Both the position numbers and the translations under genes were made by a program. This document shows positions 8,312 to 17,015 of a stretch of DNA of 64,000 nucleotides, piece after piece. The first letter of the stretch is position 1. Every line of letters starts with the position of its first letter. A model generated the notes under the pieces. That model was given only the letters and a program-made list of their open reading frames with translations. It was not told the DNA's origin and made no database searches. Where the stretch lies: positions 806,001-870,000 of the forward strand of contig NZ_CP033906.1 of assembly GCF_003816055.1 (NCBI RefSeq), written 5' to 3'. Source of the stretch: Bacillus sp. FJAT-42376. GTDB taxonomy: Bacteria; Bacillota; Bacilli; Bacillales; Bacillaceae.

Positions 8312-8984
8312 TGAACTGATACCCCAATCCTCTGAGCGTTCTGATTTCACCGCAGGCGGATGACCAATGGACGAGCGCCTGGCGGATCCGCTTCACCGCA
8401 AGGTCCACAGCCCGGTCGCTGCCTTCATAATCCATTCCCCATACGTGTTCGATTAAGTCTTCTCTCGTGAAGGTCCTGTTTGGCCTTGCTGCGAGGAAAA
8501 GGAGCAGCGAGAGATCCTTCGGAGTTAAGATGACGGATTCCCCGTTAATGGTGACGAGACGGGAATCAAAATAAATGCTCAAGTTGCCGAATTGCTTTCG
8601 GTCCTCGGATTCCAGGATTTTCGGCGAACGCCTTAGGACTGCGTTTACTCTCGCAATGACTTCTTCGCCGATAAACGGTTTTGAAATGTAATCATCCGCT
8701 CCCTGATTGAGTCCTTTTAATTTATAATCAATGTCGCCGAGCGCCGTCAGCATGATGACCGGACAGGCACTGACTTTTCTGATTTCCTCCAAAACCTCCC
8801 AGCCTTCTATACCCGGGAGCATCACATCGAGCAGCACAAGGTTAGGCGATTTTTCACGGAATACTGTAACGGCATCATTTCCGTTAAAGGCATGAAGCAC
8901 CTCATATCCTTCATGCTTTAAATAAACGCTCAGCACTCTTGAGATGGTTTCCTCATCTTCTGCAACTAAAATGGTTTTATTCAC
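8295..8984 (-). CDS. OmpR/PhoB-family response regulator
   Basis: A 229-residue regulator. The receiver domain starts NKTILVAEDEE, with acidic pocket EDE, phospho-acceptor Asp in VLLDVMLPG (about residue 53), Thr in MLTA and Lys in ISKPF. The C-terminal winged helix includes LTPKDLSLLLFLAARPN and VKRIRQAL. The GTG start at 8982-8984 has GGAGGA seven bases upstream, much better than the longer open frame reaching 9053. It is cotranscribed with the kinase and lies downstream of the secreted repeat-protein gene, from which it is separated by a terminator. Confidence 0.93.
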   Translation of the reverse strand: MNKTILVAEDEETISRVLSVYLKHEGYEVLHAFNGNDAVTVFREKSPNLVLLDVMLPGIEGWEVLEEIRKVSACPVIMLTALGDIDYKLKGLNQGADDYISKPFIGEEVIARVNAVLRRSPKILESEDRKQFGNLSIYFDSRLVTINGESVILTPKDLSLLLFLAARPNRTFTREDLIEHVWGMDYEGSDRAVDLAVKRIRQALVHWSSACGEIRTLRGLGYQFSVYEK

Positions 8985-9013
8985 GGGCGCTCCTCCTGTT
9001 TCTTCCACTATAC

Positions 9014-9047
9014 AAGAAAACTCCCCGGCGATAAATACCAGGGAGTT
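9014..9047 (-). terminator. terminator/attenuator between repeat-protein gene and response regulator
   Basis: Minus-strand AACTCCCTGG / CCGGGGAGTT hairpin followed by TTTCTT. It would limit read-through from the repeat-protein gene into the two-component genes. Confidence 0.65.
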
Positions 9048-9059
9048 CCTCATGTATTG

Positions 9060-10112
9060 TTAGATTCCCATTCCTTGAGGCGCAGCATCCGGTCCGTCTT
9101 GATCAGGCCCGCCTTCTCCCATACCGCCGTGTCCGCGTCCGCCGCCATCCGGCCCGCCATGTCCGTGTCCGAACCCATGTCCGAATCCGCCCAAACCTAA
9201 ACCGAATCCGTCTTTATCTAGCAAATCGTTCAGTTTATCCGGATTCTTCGTTTTGATTTCTTCCGCCAAGTCACGAGTTGTTTTATTCGCCGTCGAAATG
9301 TTCAGCTCTTTTGCAAGCTTGGCAACTTTTTTATCCATCACTTCCGATGCGATTTGCTGAACGGTTTTGCCATCCACTGTGATTCCGTATTGTTTTGCAT
9401 CCGCTTTTACTTTTGCAATGCGGACTTCCTGAGCCAGGTCGCGGATGTCTTTCCCGCTTGCTGAAATGCCGAGTTCTTTTGCTTCTTTGTTAACAGCTGC
9501 TGTGAAAACTTCCTGCCGGATTGTTTGCTGATCCTTGCCGCTTGTGGAAACACCAAGTTCTTTTGCTTTTTTATTCAGAGCGGCTGTGAACACATCCTGT
9601 CTGAGGGTTTGCTCATCTTTATTGTCAGCAGACACGCCGAGTTCTTTTGCTTTTTTCTTCAGCTGGGCAAGCTCGATCTCATGATGGAGGGTTTGCTCAT
9701 CCTTGTTCGCTGTAGAAAGACCAAGCGCTTTTGCCTCTTTTTGAAGCTTCGCCAAGCGGACTTCCTGTGCCAGTGTTTCAAGATCTTTGCCTGATGTTTT
9801 AATGCCAAGAGCCTTCGCTTCTTTATTTAGAGCCGCAGTCCTGATTTCTTTCATAATTTCAGGAGCTGTTTTGCCGCTCGTGCTGATCCCGAAGGACTTT
9901 GCCTGAGCCAAAAGCTCGTCTGTATTTCCGCCGAAGAATCCTTTAGGGCCATGTCCTTTATGTCCGAATCCCTTTCCGGCGAATTCCTGTTTAACATTGC
10001 TTGAATCTGCCGTCTTCGTATTTGTATCGCTTGCCGCAAAAGCCGATGAAGCGGCATAGCCTCCAAGTAATACGGTTCCTGCAACCGCAAAGCTGATCAC
10101 GGATTTTTTCAT
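9060..10112 (-). CDS. secreted protein with tandem SAP/HeH-like helical repeats
   Basis: A 350-residue protein with a signal peptide (MKKS, hydrophobic core, ASSAFA cleavage region at about 27). The mature part holds about eight repeats of roughly 30 residues with the pattern AKELG(I/V)S(T/A)xGKDxxTLxxEV, each predicted as helix-loop-helix, resembling the short SAP/HeH/Rho-N helical motif. The C-terminus is Gly/His/Asp-rich (GFGHGFGHGHGG), which could bind metal. The ATG is preceded by AGGAGGAAA. It lies directly upstream of a two-component system in the same direction, so it may be its target or an accessory sensor. No named family is assigned. Confidence 0.75.
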   Translation of the reverse strand: MKKSVISFAVAGTVLLGGYAASSAFAASDTNTKTADSSNVKQEFAGKGFGHKGHGPKGFFGGNTDELLAQAKSFGISTSGKTAPEIMKEIRTAALNKEAKALGIKTSGKDLETLAQEVRLAKLQKEAKALGLSTANKDEQTLHHEIELAQLKKKAKELGVSADNKDEQTLRQDVFTAALNKKAKELGVSTSGKDQQTIRQEVFTAAVNKEAKELGISASGKDIRDLAQEVRIAKVKADAKQYGITVDGKTVQQIASEVMDKKVAKLAKELNISTANKTTRDLAEEIKTKNPDKLNDLLDKDGFGLGLGGFGHGFGHGHGGPDGGGRGHGGMGEGGPDQDGPDAAPQGMGI

Positions 10113-10240
10113 TTGTATTTCCTCCTAAGTATGTGGTTAAGGTTTTTCCTGCTGAACCTTATACTCATACTTTACCGGGCGAATGTGTCAGGCAAATGTC
10201 AGGGGCAAACTTTTTTTATCTCGGAAGGATAGCAGAGCTT

Positions 10241-10378
10241 GTTTGTGCAATTAATTCAGATTTTGTGCAATGTATGGGGAAAGTTCTGCAATTAATTCAG
10301 ATTTTGTGCAAATTATGAGGAAAGTTCTGCAATTAATTCAGATTTTGTGCAAATTATGAGGAAAGTTCTGCAATTAAT
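10241..10378. repeat. 41-bp tandem repeat array, left part (split by the IS)
   Basis: Copies begin at about 10243, 10284, 10325 and 10366, an exact 41-bp period. Each unit is itself a dimer of two similar halves, TGCAATTAATTCAGATTTTG and TGCAAATTATGAGGAAAG plus three bases, so the basic period is 20-21 bp. The array continues after the IS at 11744. The rest of the 10113-10467 gap holds only the repeat-protein leader and the IS left end. Confidence 0.9.
10371..10378. repeat. left target-site duplication of the IS (CAATTAAT)
   Basis: CAATTAAT occurs immediately before the left IS end and again at 11744-11751 after the right end; 8 bp fits IS256-family insertion. Confidence 0.9.
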
Positions 10379-11743
10379 GATAGAGTCCATATAATTGTGT
10401 AAATAGAAAAAGGGTCATATCACCCTCATGTTACAATGTTTTCGACCAAGAAAAAATGTAATGGAGGATGAATATGACCCAAATTAATCTTACCCTAAAT
10501 GTGGAGGACTTAAAAGACCACCTCTTGAATTCTAATCTGGACGCTGTCGTGAAATCATCACTTGTTTTGATTCTGAATCAAGTGATGGAAAGCGAACGGG
10601 ATGAGCACCTGAACGCGGATGCTTATGAAAGAACGAGTGGCAGGACTGACTACCGGAACGGCTATTATGAACGAGACTTTCTTGTTTCTATCGGAAAGAT
10701 TAACCTGAAGGTTCCCCGTACCCGAAACGGTGAGTTTTCCACCTCTGTGTTCGAGAAATATAAGCGGGCTGACCAAGCCCTCGTCCTGTCTATGATGGAA
10801 ATGGTCGTCAACGGCGTTTCAACTCGCAAAGTGACGAAGATTATGGAACAGCTTTGCGGGGAAAGTGTGTCCAAGTCCCTTGTCTCCTCCATCACCAAAA
10901 AACTTGATCCCATTGTGAACGAGTGGGCTAGCCGCCCTCTGAATGTCATGTACTACAAGTATGTGTTTGTGGATGCTTTGTATATTAAGGTCCGCGAACA
11001 TCAGCGTGTGGTTTCAAAAGCAGTTTATGTGGCCGTTGGGGTCAACTCTCAGCTTAAACGGGAAGTCATTGGGCTGGCTGTCAATCATTCCGAATCCAAA
11101 GAAGGCTGGACCCAATTCTTTAGCCACCTTAAATCTAGGGGATTTCAGTCTCCCAAACTGATGATTTCGGACGCCCATAAGGGCTTGAAGGCAGCCATTC
11201 AGGAATCCTTTGTCGGAACAAGCTGGCAGAGATGCACGTTTCACTTTAAAAAGAACCTGTTTGACCGCATGCCGAAGAAACAGGCAGAAGAATTAAAACA
11301 CGCCCTCCTCCGTATTTTTGATGCCGCGAAACCAGAAGACGCAAGAGCTTTAAAAGAGGAGTTTATGCACACCTATGATGGAGAGCGCGGATATGAAACG
11401 GTGCTGACACTGTTGGACGATGGTTTTGAGGATGCCATCCAATTTATGAATGAACCTCTGGGCTTCCAAAAAAAGCTGCGGACCACCAATAACCTGGAAC
11501 GCCTGAATGCTGAAATCAGAAGAAGAGAGCGCGTCATTCGAATCTTCCCCAATACCCAGTCTGCTTTTCGTCTGATCGGAGCTGTCTTGATGGACTATGA
11601 AAAATCCCTCGACCCTGGAGATCGAAAGTACATGTACGACGTGAAAGAGAACTAAGTTCTCTTCCTCTATAAAAAAATGCCCTATCTATTTTATAAGGTT
11701 GAAAACATGGTATGAATATTTACACAAGATAATGGACTTGACC
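10379..11743 (+). mobile_element. complete IS256-family insertion sequence (1365 bp)
   Basis: Imperfect terminal inverted repeats start GATAGAGTCCATA on the left and, reverse-complemented, GGTCAAGTCCATT on the right, and both continue into TTGTGTAAATA. A single intact transposase gene fills the element. The 8-bp direct repeat CAATTAAT flanks both ends. Removing the element plus one CAATTAAT restores the 41-bp tandem repeat unit without a gap, so the insertion point is defined to the base and the insertion appears recent. Confidence 0.93.
10474..11655 (+). CDS. IS256-family (mutator-type) DDE transposase
   Basis: A 393-residue transposase. Recognisable family features are the N-terminal LLNSNLDAVVKSSL region, YRNGYYERDF near residue 65, the first acidic residue in FVDALYIKV, the DAHKGLKAAI segment with the second Asp, WQRCTFHFKKN, and the final NNLERLNAEIRRRERVIRIFPN block with the catalytic Glu. 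GGAGG at 10463-10467 abuts the ATG at 10468, so the ATG at 10474 is the better start. The gene is full length and intact, so the element may still be mobile. Confidence 0.95.
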   Translation: MTQINLTLNVEDLKDHLLNSNLDAVVKSSLVLILNQVMESERDEHLNADAYERTSGRTDYRNGYYERDFLVSIGKINLKVPRTRNGEFSTSVFEKYKRADQALVLSMMEMVVNGVSTRKVTKIMEQLCGESVSKSLVSSITKKLDPIVNEWASRPLNVMYYKYVFVDALYIKVREHQRVVSKAVYVAVGVNSQLKREVIGLAVNHSESKEGWTQFFSHLKSRGFQSPKLMISDAHKGLKAAIQESFVGTSWQRCTFHFKKNLFDRMPKKQAEELKHALLRIFDAAKPEDARALKEEFMHTYDGERGYETVLTLLDDGFEDAIQFMNEPLGFQKKLRTTNNLERLNAEIRRRERVIRIFPNTQSAFRLIGAVLMDYEKSLDPGDRKYMYDVKEN

Positions 11744-11830
11744 CAATTAATTCGGATTTTGTGCAATAAATGAAGAAAGTTCTGCAATTATCCAGAAACT
11801 TGTGTAATGGATGATACAGGTTGTGCAATG
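11744..11830. repeat. 41-bp tandem repeat array, right part
   Basis: Begins with the right target duplication CAATTAAT and continues with diverging units carrying TTGTGCAA and AGTTCTGCAATTA. The units become more degenerate to the right. The remaining 11830-12100 holds a cre-like site and the PTS leader. Confidence 0.85.
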
Positions 11831-11932
11831 AAGGAACGCTGTCGCCCAACCTATCCGTTATTTATGTGTCAAACAGCCATTTTTCTCCATTATCTCCTAT
11901 CAACAATCAGAAAATTCTGTTATGATCATTTA

Positions 11933-11946
11933 TGTATACGCTTACA
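11933..11946 (+). promoter_or_regulatory. cre-like catabolite repression site before the PTS gene
   Basis: TGTATACGCTTACA matches the CcpA cre consensus TGWAANCGNTNWCA with one mismatch. It lies about 155 bp before the PTS start, and catabolite control of an amino-sugar PTS is expected. A short hairpin, TGTTCC / GGAACA at 12022-12041, lies between it and the gene. Confidence 0.6.
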
Positions 11947-12100
11947 TAATCCGTCATACCTATATGTTAACAGGGAGGAAGCAAGCCGTTTTACTGAACT
12001 TATTTCTTTTATTGCAGAAAATGTTCCAGCGTAAAGGAACAACAGGCAGCGTTTATGGTACAACTAACAAAAAAGATGGTCTATGGGGGGAGTTTTCAGC

Positions 12101-13576
12101 ATGATGAACTATTTGCAAAGGATTGGCCGTTCGTTAATGCTTCCGGTTGCGGTATTGCCGGCGGCGGCTATATTAATGGGGATCGGCTATTGGATGGATC
12201 CGGCTGGATGGGGGGCGTCGATTCCGGCCGCTGCTTTCCTGATAAAAGCGGGTTCCTCCATTATTGATAACATGGGAATACTGTTTGCAGTAGGAGTGGC
12301 TTTGGGGATGGCCAAGGAACGGGATGGTTCCGCTGCACTTAGCGGACTTGTAGCCTTCCTTGTGATCACGACCTTGCTATCAACGGATACAGTGGCCATG
12401 CTCCAGGGAGTAGATGCGGCAAAAGTAAATCCGGCCTTTGGTAAAATCGAGAACCAATTTATCGGAATTCTATCCGGTATCGTCGCGTCCGTTATGTATA
12501 ACCGCTTCAGTCATGTGAAGCTTGTGGATGCACTGGCCTTCTTCAGCGGAAAGCGACTTGTTCCGATTATGTCCGCCGTTGCAATGCTTGTGGTTTCTGG
12601 TATATTGCTATTTGTTTGGCCGGTTGTATTTTCAGGCCTTGTTTCCTTCGGTGAAGCAATCAGTAAGCTCGGATTTGTTGGTGCCGGTCTGTACGGATTT
12701 TTTAATCGATTATTAATTCCTACAGGACTTCATCATGCACTAAACTCGGTCTTCTGGTTTGACGTAGCGGGAATCAATGACATTGGAAACTTCTGGTCCG
12801 GTAAAGGAACAAAAGGTGTGACAGGAATGTATCAGGCTGGCTTCTTCCCGGTGATGATGTTTGGTCTTCCGGCAGCGGGGCTTGCGATGTACCATACAGC
12901 AAAAACAAAGAATAAAAAGCAAGTCGCTTCCCTGATGCTTGCGGCAGGTGTGGCTTCCTTCTTTACAGGTGTAACAGAGCCTCTGGAATTCGCCTTCATG
13001 TTTGTGGCGCCGCTATTGTTTGTTGCCCATGCTGTTTTAACAGGATTATCCCTGGCAGTTGCGGCCTTTTTCCACTGGACGGCAGGCTTTGGTTTCAGTG
13101 CCGGGTTCATTGACTTCTTCTTAAGCTCAAGACTTCCTTTAGCAAACAGCCCGTACATGCTGATTGTTCAAGGACTGGTCTTTGCCGTCCTCTACTACTT
13201 TATCTTCCGCTTCCTGATTGTTAAATTCAACTTGATGACACCGGGAAGAGAAGAAGAGGATGCAGCTAAATTAGATGAAGGACTCGTACTAAACGAAGCA
13301 GCACCTGCAGCAGCAGGAGTGGATACAGAAAACAAATTCACCCTGATGGCTGCCAGAATCTACGAAGGACTCGGCGGGGACGAAAACGTCACATCCATCG
13401 ACAACTGTGTCACCCGGCTTCGGATTGAAGTGAAAGACATGAAAGCCGTCGATCAGCAAAAAATCAAAGCAACCGGTGTACCGGGAATCAACATCGTCGG
13501 CGCCAGCAGCATTCAGGTCATTGTAGGGACGAATGTACAGTTTGTGGCGGATGAGATGCACAAGATCCGGAAGTGA
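12101..13576 (+). CDS. PTS permease EIICB, GlcNAc/glucose-type
   Basis: A 491-residue fused EIIC-EIIB phosphotransferase permease. The N-terminal two-thirds is the glucose-family EIIC (LMLPVAVLPAAAILMGIG, then about ten helices; FTGVTEPLEFAFMF is the conserved GITEP-type substrate motif). The last 80 residues are EIIB with phospho-Cys in IDNCVTRLRIEV, followed by GVPGINIVG. There is no EIIA domain, so phosphate comes from another EIIA. Length and sequence best fit the N-acetylglucosamine branch (NagP-like). The ATG at 12101 has a strong GGGGGGAG upstream. A cre-like site suggests CcpA control. Confidence 0.88.
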   Translation: MMNYLQRIGRSLMLPVAVLPAAAILMGIGYWMDPAGWGASIPAAAFLIKAGSSIIDNMGILFAVGVALGMAKERDGSAALSGLVAFLVITTLLSTDTVAMLQGVDAAKVNPAFGKIENQFIGILSGIVASVMYNRFSHVKLVDALAFFSGKRLVPIMSAVAMLVVSGILLFVWPVVFSGLVSFGEAISKLGFVGAGLYGFFNRLLIPTGLHHALNSVFWFDVAGINDIGNFWSGKGTKGVTGMYQAGFFPVMMFGLPAAGLAMYHTAKTKNKKQVASLMLAAGVASFFTGVTEPLEFAFMFVAPLLFVAHAVLTGLSLAVAAFFHWTAGFGFSAGFIDFFLSSRLPLANSPYMLIVQGLVFAVLYYFIFRFLIVKFNLMTPGREEEDAAKLDEGLVLNEAAPAAAGVDTENKFTLMAARIYEGLGGDENVTSIDNCVTRLRIEVKDMKAVDQQKIKATGVPGINIVGASSIQVIVGTNVQFVADEMHKIRK

Positions 13577-13588
13577 CTGGAGAAATTG

Positions 13589-13616
13589 GAAAGGGGTGCA
13601 GACTCCTTTCTTTTTT
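13589..13616 (+). terminator. Rho-independent terminator after the PTS gene
   Basis: GAAAGGGG / CTCCTTTC hairpin with TTTTTT, 12 bp after the stop. Confidence 0.8.
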
Positions 13617-13723
13617 CTTTGTTTTATAAGGAATGATTGCCTTTTTATGGTACTGTTACAGAGGTACCCAGCGTAAGAACAGGAGTACCGAAATTTCTGC
13701 TTGTGTAAAGAGGGGTAGGTTTT

Positions 13724-14239
13724 ATGGAATTTAAGGTGGAAAAAGTAAAAGGGTTTAGCCTGCAAATCGGCCATCTTGTCTCACAAATGAATTATGCCAG
13801 GAAAACAACTTTAGAAGCTGTACATGGCTTAACTACTGCTGAATTAGATTATTTGCCTGGCAAGGAAGGGAATAGTATCGGAGCCCTTTTATTCCATATG
13901 GCTGCTGTTGAAAAAGGATTTCAAATCGAGATTTTTGATGGCAGGAGACCGAATGAACAAGAGATGGAGGAATGGGGTGCACCCTATAGTCTTGGCGATA
14001 CAGGGAGAGCACAGATCAAGGGAAACCCTTTAGATTTTTATCTCGGCAAACTAGAGGAAGTCAGAAGCAGAACCTTAAGAGAATTTGCCAATCTGGATGA
14101 TGACTGGCTTTATGAAAACAGACCATGGGATAACCATCCATCGAATAACTACTTCATTTGGTTTCACGTATTCGAAGACGAGATTAACCATAGAGGCCAA
14201 ATAAGAATGATTAGAAAAATGCTGTCCCGGAACGGCTGA
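13724..14239 (+). CDS. DinB-family (DUF664-like) metal-binding protein
   Basis: A 171-residue four-helix-bundle protein of the DinB superfamily. The putative metal ligands are visible: His in IGALLFHMAAVEKGF (about residue 52) and the paired His in FHVFEDEINHRGQIRMI (about 145-155). Family members include thiol-dependent transferases (bacillithiol or glutathione S-transferase-like), but many are uncharacterised; I cannot choose a reaction. A second DinB protein of a different subgroup lies at 28592-29104. The ATG at 13724 follows AGAGGGGTAGG. Confidence 0.85.
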   Translation: MEFKVEKVKGFSLQIGHLVSQMNYARKTTLEAVHGLTTAELDYLPGKEGNSIGALLFHMAAVEKGFQIEIFDGRRPNEQEMEEWGAPYSLGDTGRAQIKGNPLDFYLGKLEEVRSRTLREFANLDDDWLYENRPWDNHPSNNYFIWFHVFEDEINHRGQIRMIRKMLSRNG

Positions 14240-14337
14240 TATTGGTTACTTTCCCCCGGTATAGGAATTTAGGGGGGGTCACTGTTTTTTCAGTTCCGTT
14301 ATAAAGTTACATGGTAGATCAAGAGAGAGGTGAACAA

Positions 14338-14457
14338 ATGAAAGAGCGTATGGAAACGAGGGGTTCAAAAAGCAAAGCGGGGAAACTAATGAATGCTATT
14401 CTATATATTCTCATAGGCTTAGCCTTCTTACGTTTTATAGCAAACTATGTTTTGTGA
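14338..14457 (+). CDS. 39-residue single-span membrane peptide
   Basis: A short frame starting MKERMETRGSKSKAGK and ending in one hydrophobic helix (about residues 18-37, with ILYILIGLAFL). AGAGAGGTG at about 9 bp upstream is a strong ribosome binding site, stronger than chance for such a short ORF. It sits between the DinB gene and the ABC-2 operon. No family is recognised. Confidence 0.55.
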   Translation: MKERMETRGSKSKAGKLMNAILYILIGLAFLRFIANYVL

Positions 14458-14547
14458 AGAAGGGATAAATGCTAAACAGCAAGAATACATACCTATGTAA
14501 AAGATATTTGGGGCAGCGGGAAACTGCCTCATTTTGGAGTGTGAAAA

Positions 14548-15468
14548 ATGAGCGAATCGATTATCAGTGTAAATGGCCTGGTCAAAAAATACGGAGATTT
14601 CACGGCTGTGAATGGAATCAATTTTGATGTAGATAGAGGCGAAGTGTTTGGTGTGCTCGGCCCGAATGGAGCAGGGAAAACGACGACGCTTGAAATGCTC
14701 GTCGGCCTCCGTAAGCCGGACGGCGGATCTGCTGATATCGGCGGATTTGATGTGGTGCGGGATTTGAATAAGGTGAAAGAAGTTATTGGGGTTCAGCTCC
14801 AGTCGACGACGCTGTTTGAGCTGCTGACGGTCGAGGAGATTTTGGTCCTGTATGCGAGCTTTTATAAAAAGCATATTCCGATCCATCCCCTCATTGAGGA
14901 TATGCTGCTGACGGACAAAACGAAAAGCCGGATTAAGAGCTTATCCGGCGGACAGAAGCAGAGGCTTGCGATTGCGCTTGCTCTTGTTCACGACCCGTGG
15001 ATTATTTTCCTTGATGAGCCAACGACGGGTCTCGATCCGCAGGCGAGGAGAACGCTGTGGGACATTATTTTTAGTTTGAAGGAAAAAGGGAAAACGGTAG
15101 TGCTGACGACGCATTATATGGATGAAGCCCACGTCCTTTGCGACCGGATTGCGATTATGGATCAGGGAAATCTGATCGCGCTGGATACACCGGCTGAGCT
15201 TGTCCGGAGCCTTCACTCTGAAAATGCGGTGGAGTTCCGTTTTGAAGAGGAAGCCGAACTGGATTTGACTCAAATAGAGGGAGTCAAGCAGGTCGGCAGT
15301 CAAAAGGACGCAACGATTCTGTATACGGATAATCTGCAGGCAACCTTAACGAGTCTCATCCAGACAGCTGCGGATCATGGCTTGAAGCTCGCTGATTTGC
15401 AGATCCGGACAGCAACGCTTGAGGACGTCTTTATCCATATGACCGGAAGGAGTTTGAGGGAAGCATGA
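14548..15468 (+). CDS. ABC-2 type transporter ATP-binding protein
   Basis: A 306-residue ATPase of the drug/antibiotic-export class: Walker A GPNGAGKTT (about residue 37), Q-loop GVQLQSTTLFELLTVEE, signature LSGGQKQRL, Walker B IIFLDEPTTGLDPQARR, switch TTHYMDEAHVLCDR. The C-terminal 80 residues form the small accessory domain usual in this class (ending TATLEDVFIHMTGR). The stop overlaps the permease start (ATGA), so the pair is translationally coupled. Start ATG 14548 follows GGAG. Confidence 0.93.
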   Translation: MSESIISVNGLVKKYGDFTAVNGINFDVDRGEVFGVLGPNGAGKTTTLEMLVGLRKPDGGSADIGGFDVVRDLNKVKEVIGVQLQSTTLFELLTVEEILVLYASFYKKHIPIHPLIEDMLLTDKTKSRIKSLSGGQKQRLAIALALVHDPWIIFLDEPTTGLDPQARRTLWDIIFSLKEKGKTVVLTTHYMDEAHVLCDRIAIMDQGNLIALDTPAELVRSLHSENAVEFRFEEEAELDLTQIEGVKQVGSQKDATILYTDNLQATLTSLIQTAADHGLKLADLQIRTATLEDVFIHMTGRSLREA

Positions 15469-16553
15469 AGGCATATTGGCAATTGACGTTAACCCAGCTG
15501 CGGATCTTTATCCGGAACCGCCAGGTCTTATTCTGGACGCTTGCGTTTCCAATTTTTCTGATGGTTATGCTCGGATCCTTTCTTGGAGGCTGCAACAGCA
15601 TGTCTGTCACGGTCGGAGTGGTCGATGAGGATCAGTCGGCGGAGTCCAAAGCATTTGTTGAAGCACTCAAGAAAAATCAGGCGATGGAGCTTGAAAAGGA
15701 ATCAAATGAAGAAAAAGCTTTCAGCGCAGTAAAAAAAGGCGACCTGCAAATCGCCATTGTCATTCCAAAGGATTATGCAGAAAAGCTCGGCAAGGGCGCC
15801 CCATTTAAAATGCCGGTCTACTATGATGAAACAAACGCGGCCGCGTCCCAAATCGGGCTTCAGCTCGTAAACGGAGCGGTGGATCAAATCAGCAAAGAGC
15901 AGGTCAATTACAAGCCCGTTGTTGTGACGGAAGCAAAAGGAATTGAAACGCTCAACCTCCAGTACATTGACTTCCTCGTACCCGGAATCGTTGCGATGAT
16001 GATCATGAGCAACAATATGAACGGGGTAGCCGGTCAGATTGCAGCGTGGAGAGAGCGCGGGATTTTGAGAAGGATGCAGGGAACGACACTTAAAGCTTCG
16101 ACCTTTATTGCCGCTCAAATTACCGCCCGCCTCATGCTGAACGGTTTGCAGGCACTGCTGGTGCTTATCATCGCCCAGCTCATCTTCGGGGTCGATGTCC
16201 GGGGCTCTTGGCTGACACTTGTCGGATTTGTTATTTTAGGAACACTGGCCTTCATGGCCATCGGATTTATCATCGCGGGAATTGCGAAAACACCGGAAAG
16301 CGCCGCGCCAATCGCTGGTTTCCTATCCTTCCCGATGCTTTTTCTTGGCGGCGTCTTTTTTCCAATCAAAGACATGCCGGATTTCCTGCAGCCGATCGTG
16401 TACGTTCTCCCGATTTCCCATTTAAGCCATGCGCTGAGGGAAGTCATGAACGTCGGCGCGTCCCTCATGACGCTTGGTACGGAAGCGCTGATCCTCGCCT
16501 GCTGGGTAGTAGGGGCTTTTATCATCGCGAGCTTTACGTTTAAATGGGAGTAA
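15465..16553 (+). CDS. ABC-2 type transporter permease
   Basis: A 362-residue permease. An N-terminal helix (about residues 20-42, VLFWTLAFPIFLMVMLG) is followed by a large outside loop (about 45-165), then five helices with the ABC-2 signature region RERGILRRMQGTTLK and the FLSFPMLFLGGVFFPIKDMP segment near the C-terminus. It pairs with the ATPase it overlaps by 4 bp. The likely role is export of a drug, peptide or lipid; the substrate is unknown. Confidence 0.92.
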   Translation: MKAYWQLTLTQLRIFIRNRQVLFWTLAFPIFLMVMLGSFLGGCNSMSVTVGVVDEDQSAESKAFVEALKKNQAMELEKESNEEKAFSAVKKGDLQIAIVIPKDYAEKLGKGAPFKMPVYYDETNAAASQIGLQLVNGAVDQISKEQVNYKPVVVTEAKGIETLNLQYIDFLVPGIVAMMIMSNNMNGVAGQIAAWRERGILRRMQGTTLKASTFIAAQITARLMLNGLQALLVLIIAQLIFGVDVRGSWLTLVGFVILGTLAFMAIGFIIAGIAKTPESAAPIAGFLSFPMLFLGGVFFPIKDMPDFLQPIVYVLPISHLSHALREVMNVGASLMTLGTEALILACWVVGAFIIASFTFKWE

Positions 16554-16585
16554 GAATAAGGAATAGATAGAGAGAGGTGATTTCT

Positions 16586-16828
16586 ATGGGAATCTGCAGC
16601 ATCGATCATTCACGTGAAGACGTCCTGAAAAAGCTTATGCAGCAGCAGGAACACCTGCCGCATAAAACGGCAATGGACACCGGGTTTTTTTTGCAGAACG
16701 AGCAGCCCCAGGAGACATTGAATGACGTCTTTCATCTACTGAAAAAATACGATCTCGCTTCTGCAGAAGAGCGGGAAGAACGCAATGACCGGCTGAACGC
16801 GCTGGTTTCCGGAGGAACAGAATCCTGA
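16586..16828 (+). CDS. small soluble protein, unknown
   Basis: An 80-residue, charged, helix-rich protein starting MGICSIDHSREDVLKKLM, with no membrane segment. The ATG at 16586 follows AGAGAGGTGA at good spacing; the frame is also open to a GTG at 16577. It is the last gene of the ABC-2 unit, 32 bp after the permease, and is followed by a terminator, so it is probably cotranscribed with the exporter. I do not recognise a family. Confidence 0.65.
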   Translation: MGICSIDHSREDVLKKLMQQQEHLPHKTAMDTGFFLQNEQPQETLNDVFHLLKKYDLASAEEREERNDRLNALVSGGTES

Positions 16829-16843
16829 GGGGTTCTGTTTTTT
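16815..16843 (+). terminator. Rho-independent terminator of the ABC-2 unit
   Basis: AACAGAATCC / GGGGTTCTGTT hairpin and seven Ts, overlapping the last codons of the small protein gene. Confidence 0.8.
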
Positions 16844-17015
16844 TATGCAGAAAACACTATACTCGGTCAGAATTAGGCAGGAATCGTAAATTTATTGTTA
16901 AAAATTGTAATAAAATGTAGCTGGTAAATGTATTTTTCTGTAAAGTGAGGAGAGAGAAACACATTAGATTTCAGGCCGCGTCATTCGAGGTTTGATTATG
17001 CTTAGGGGGGACAAC

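Noticed and set aside
8312..8350. Upstream ATG start for the sensor kinase
   Set aside because: It would overlap the response-regulator gene by 56 bp and has no ribosome binding site; the GTG at 8309-8311 fits better.
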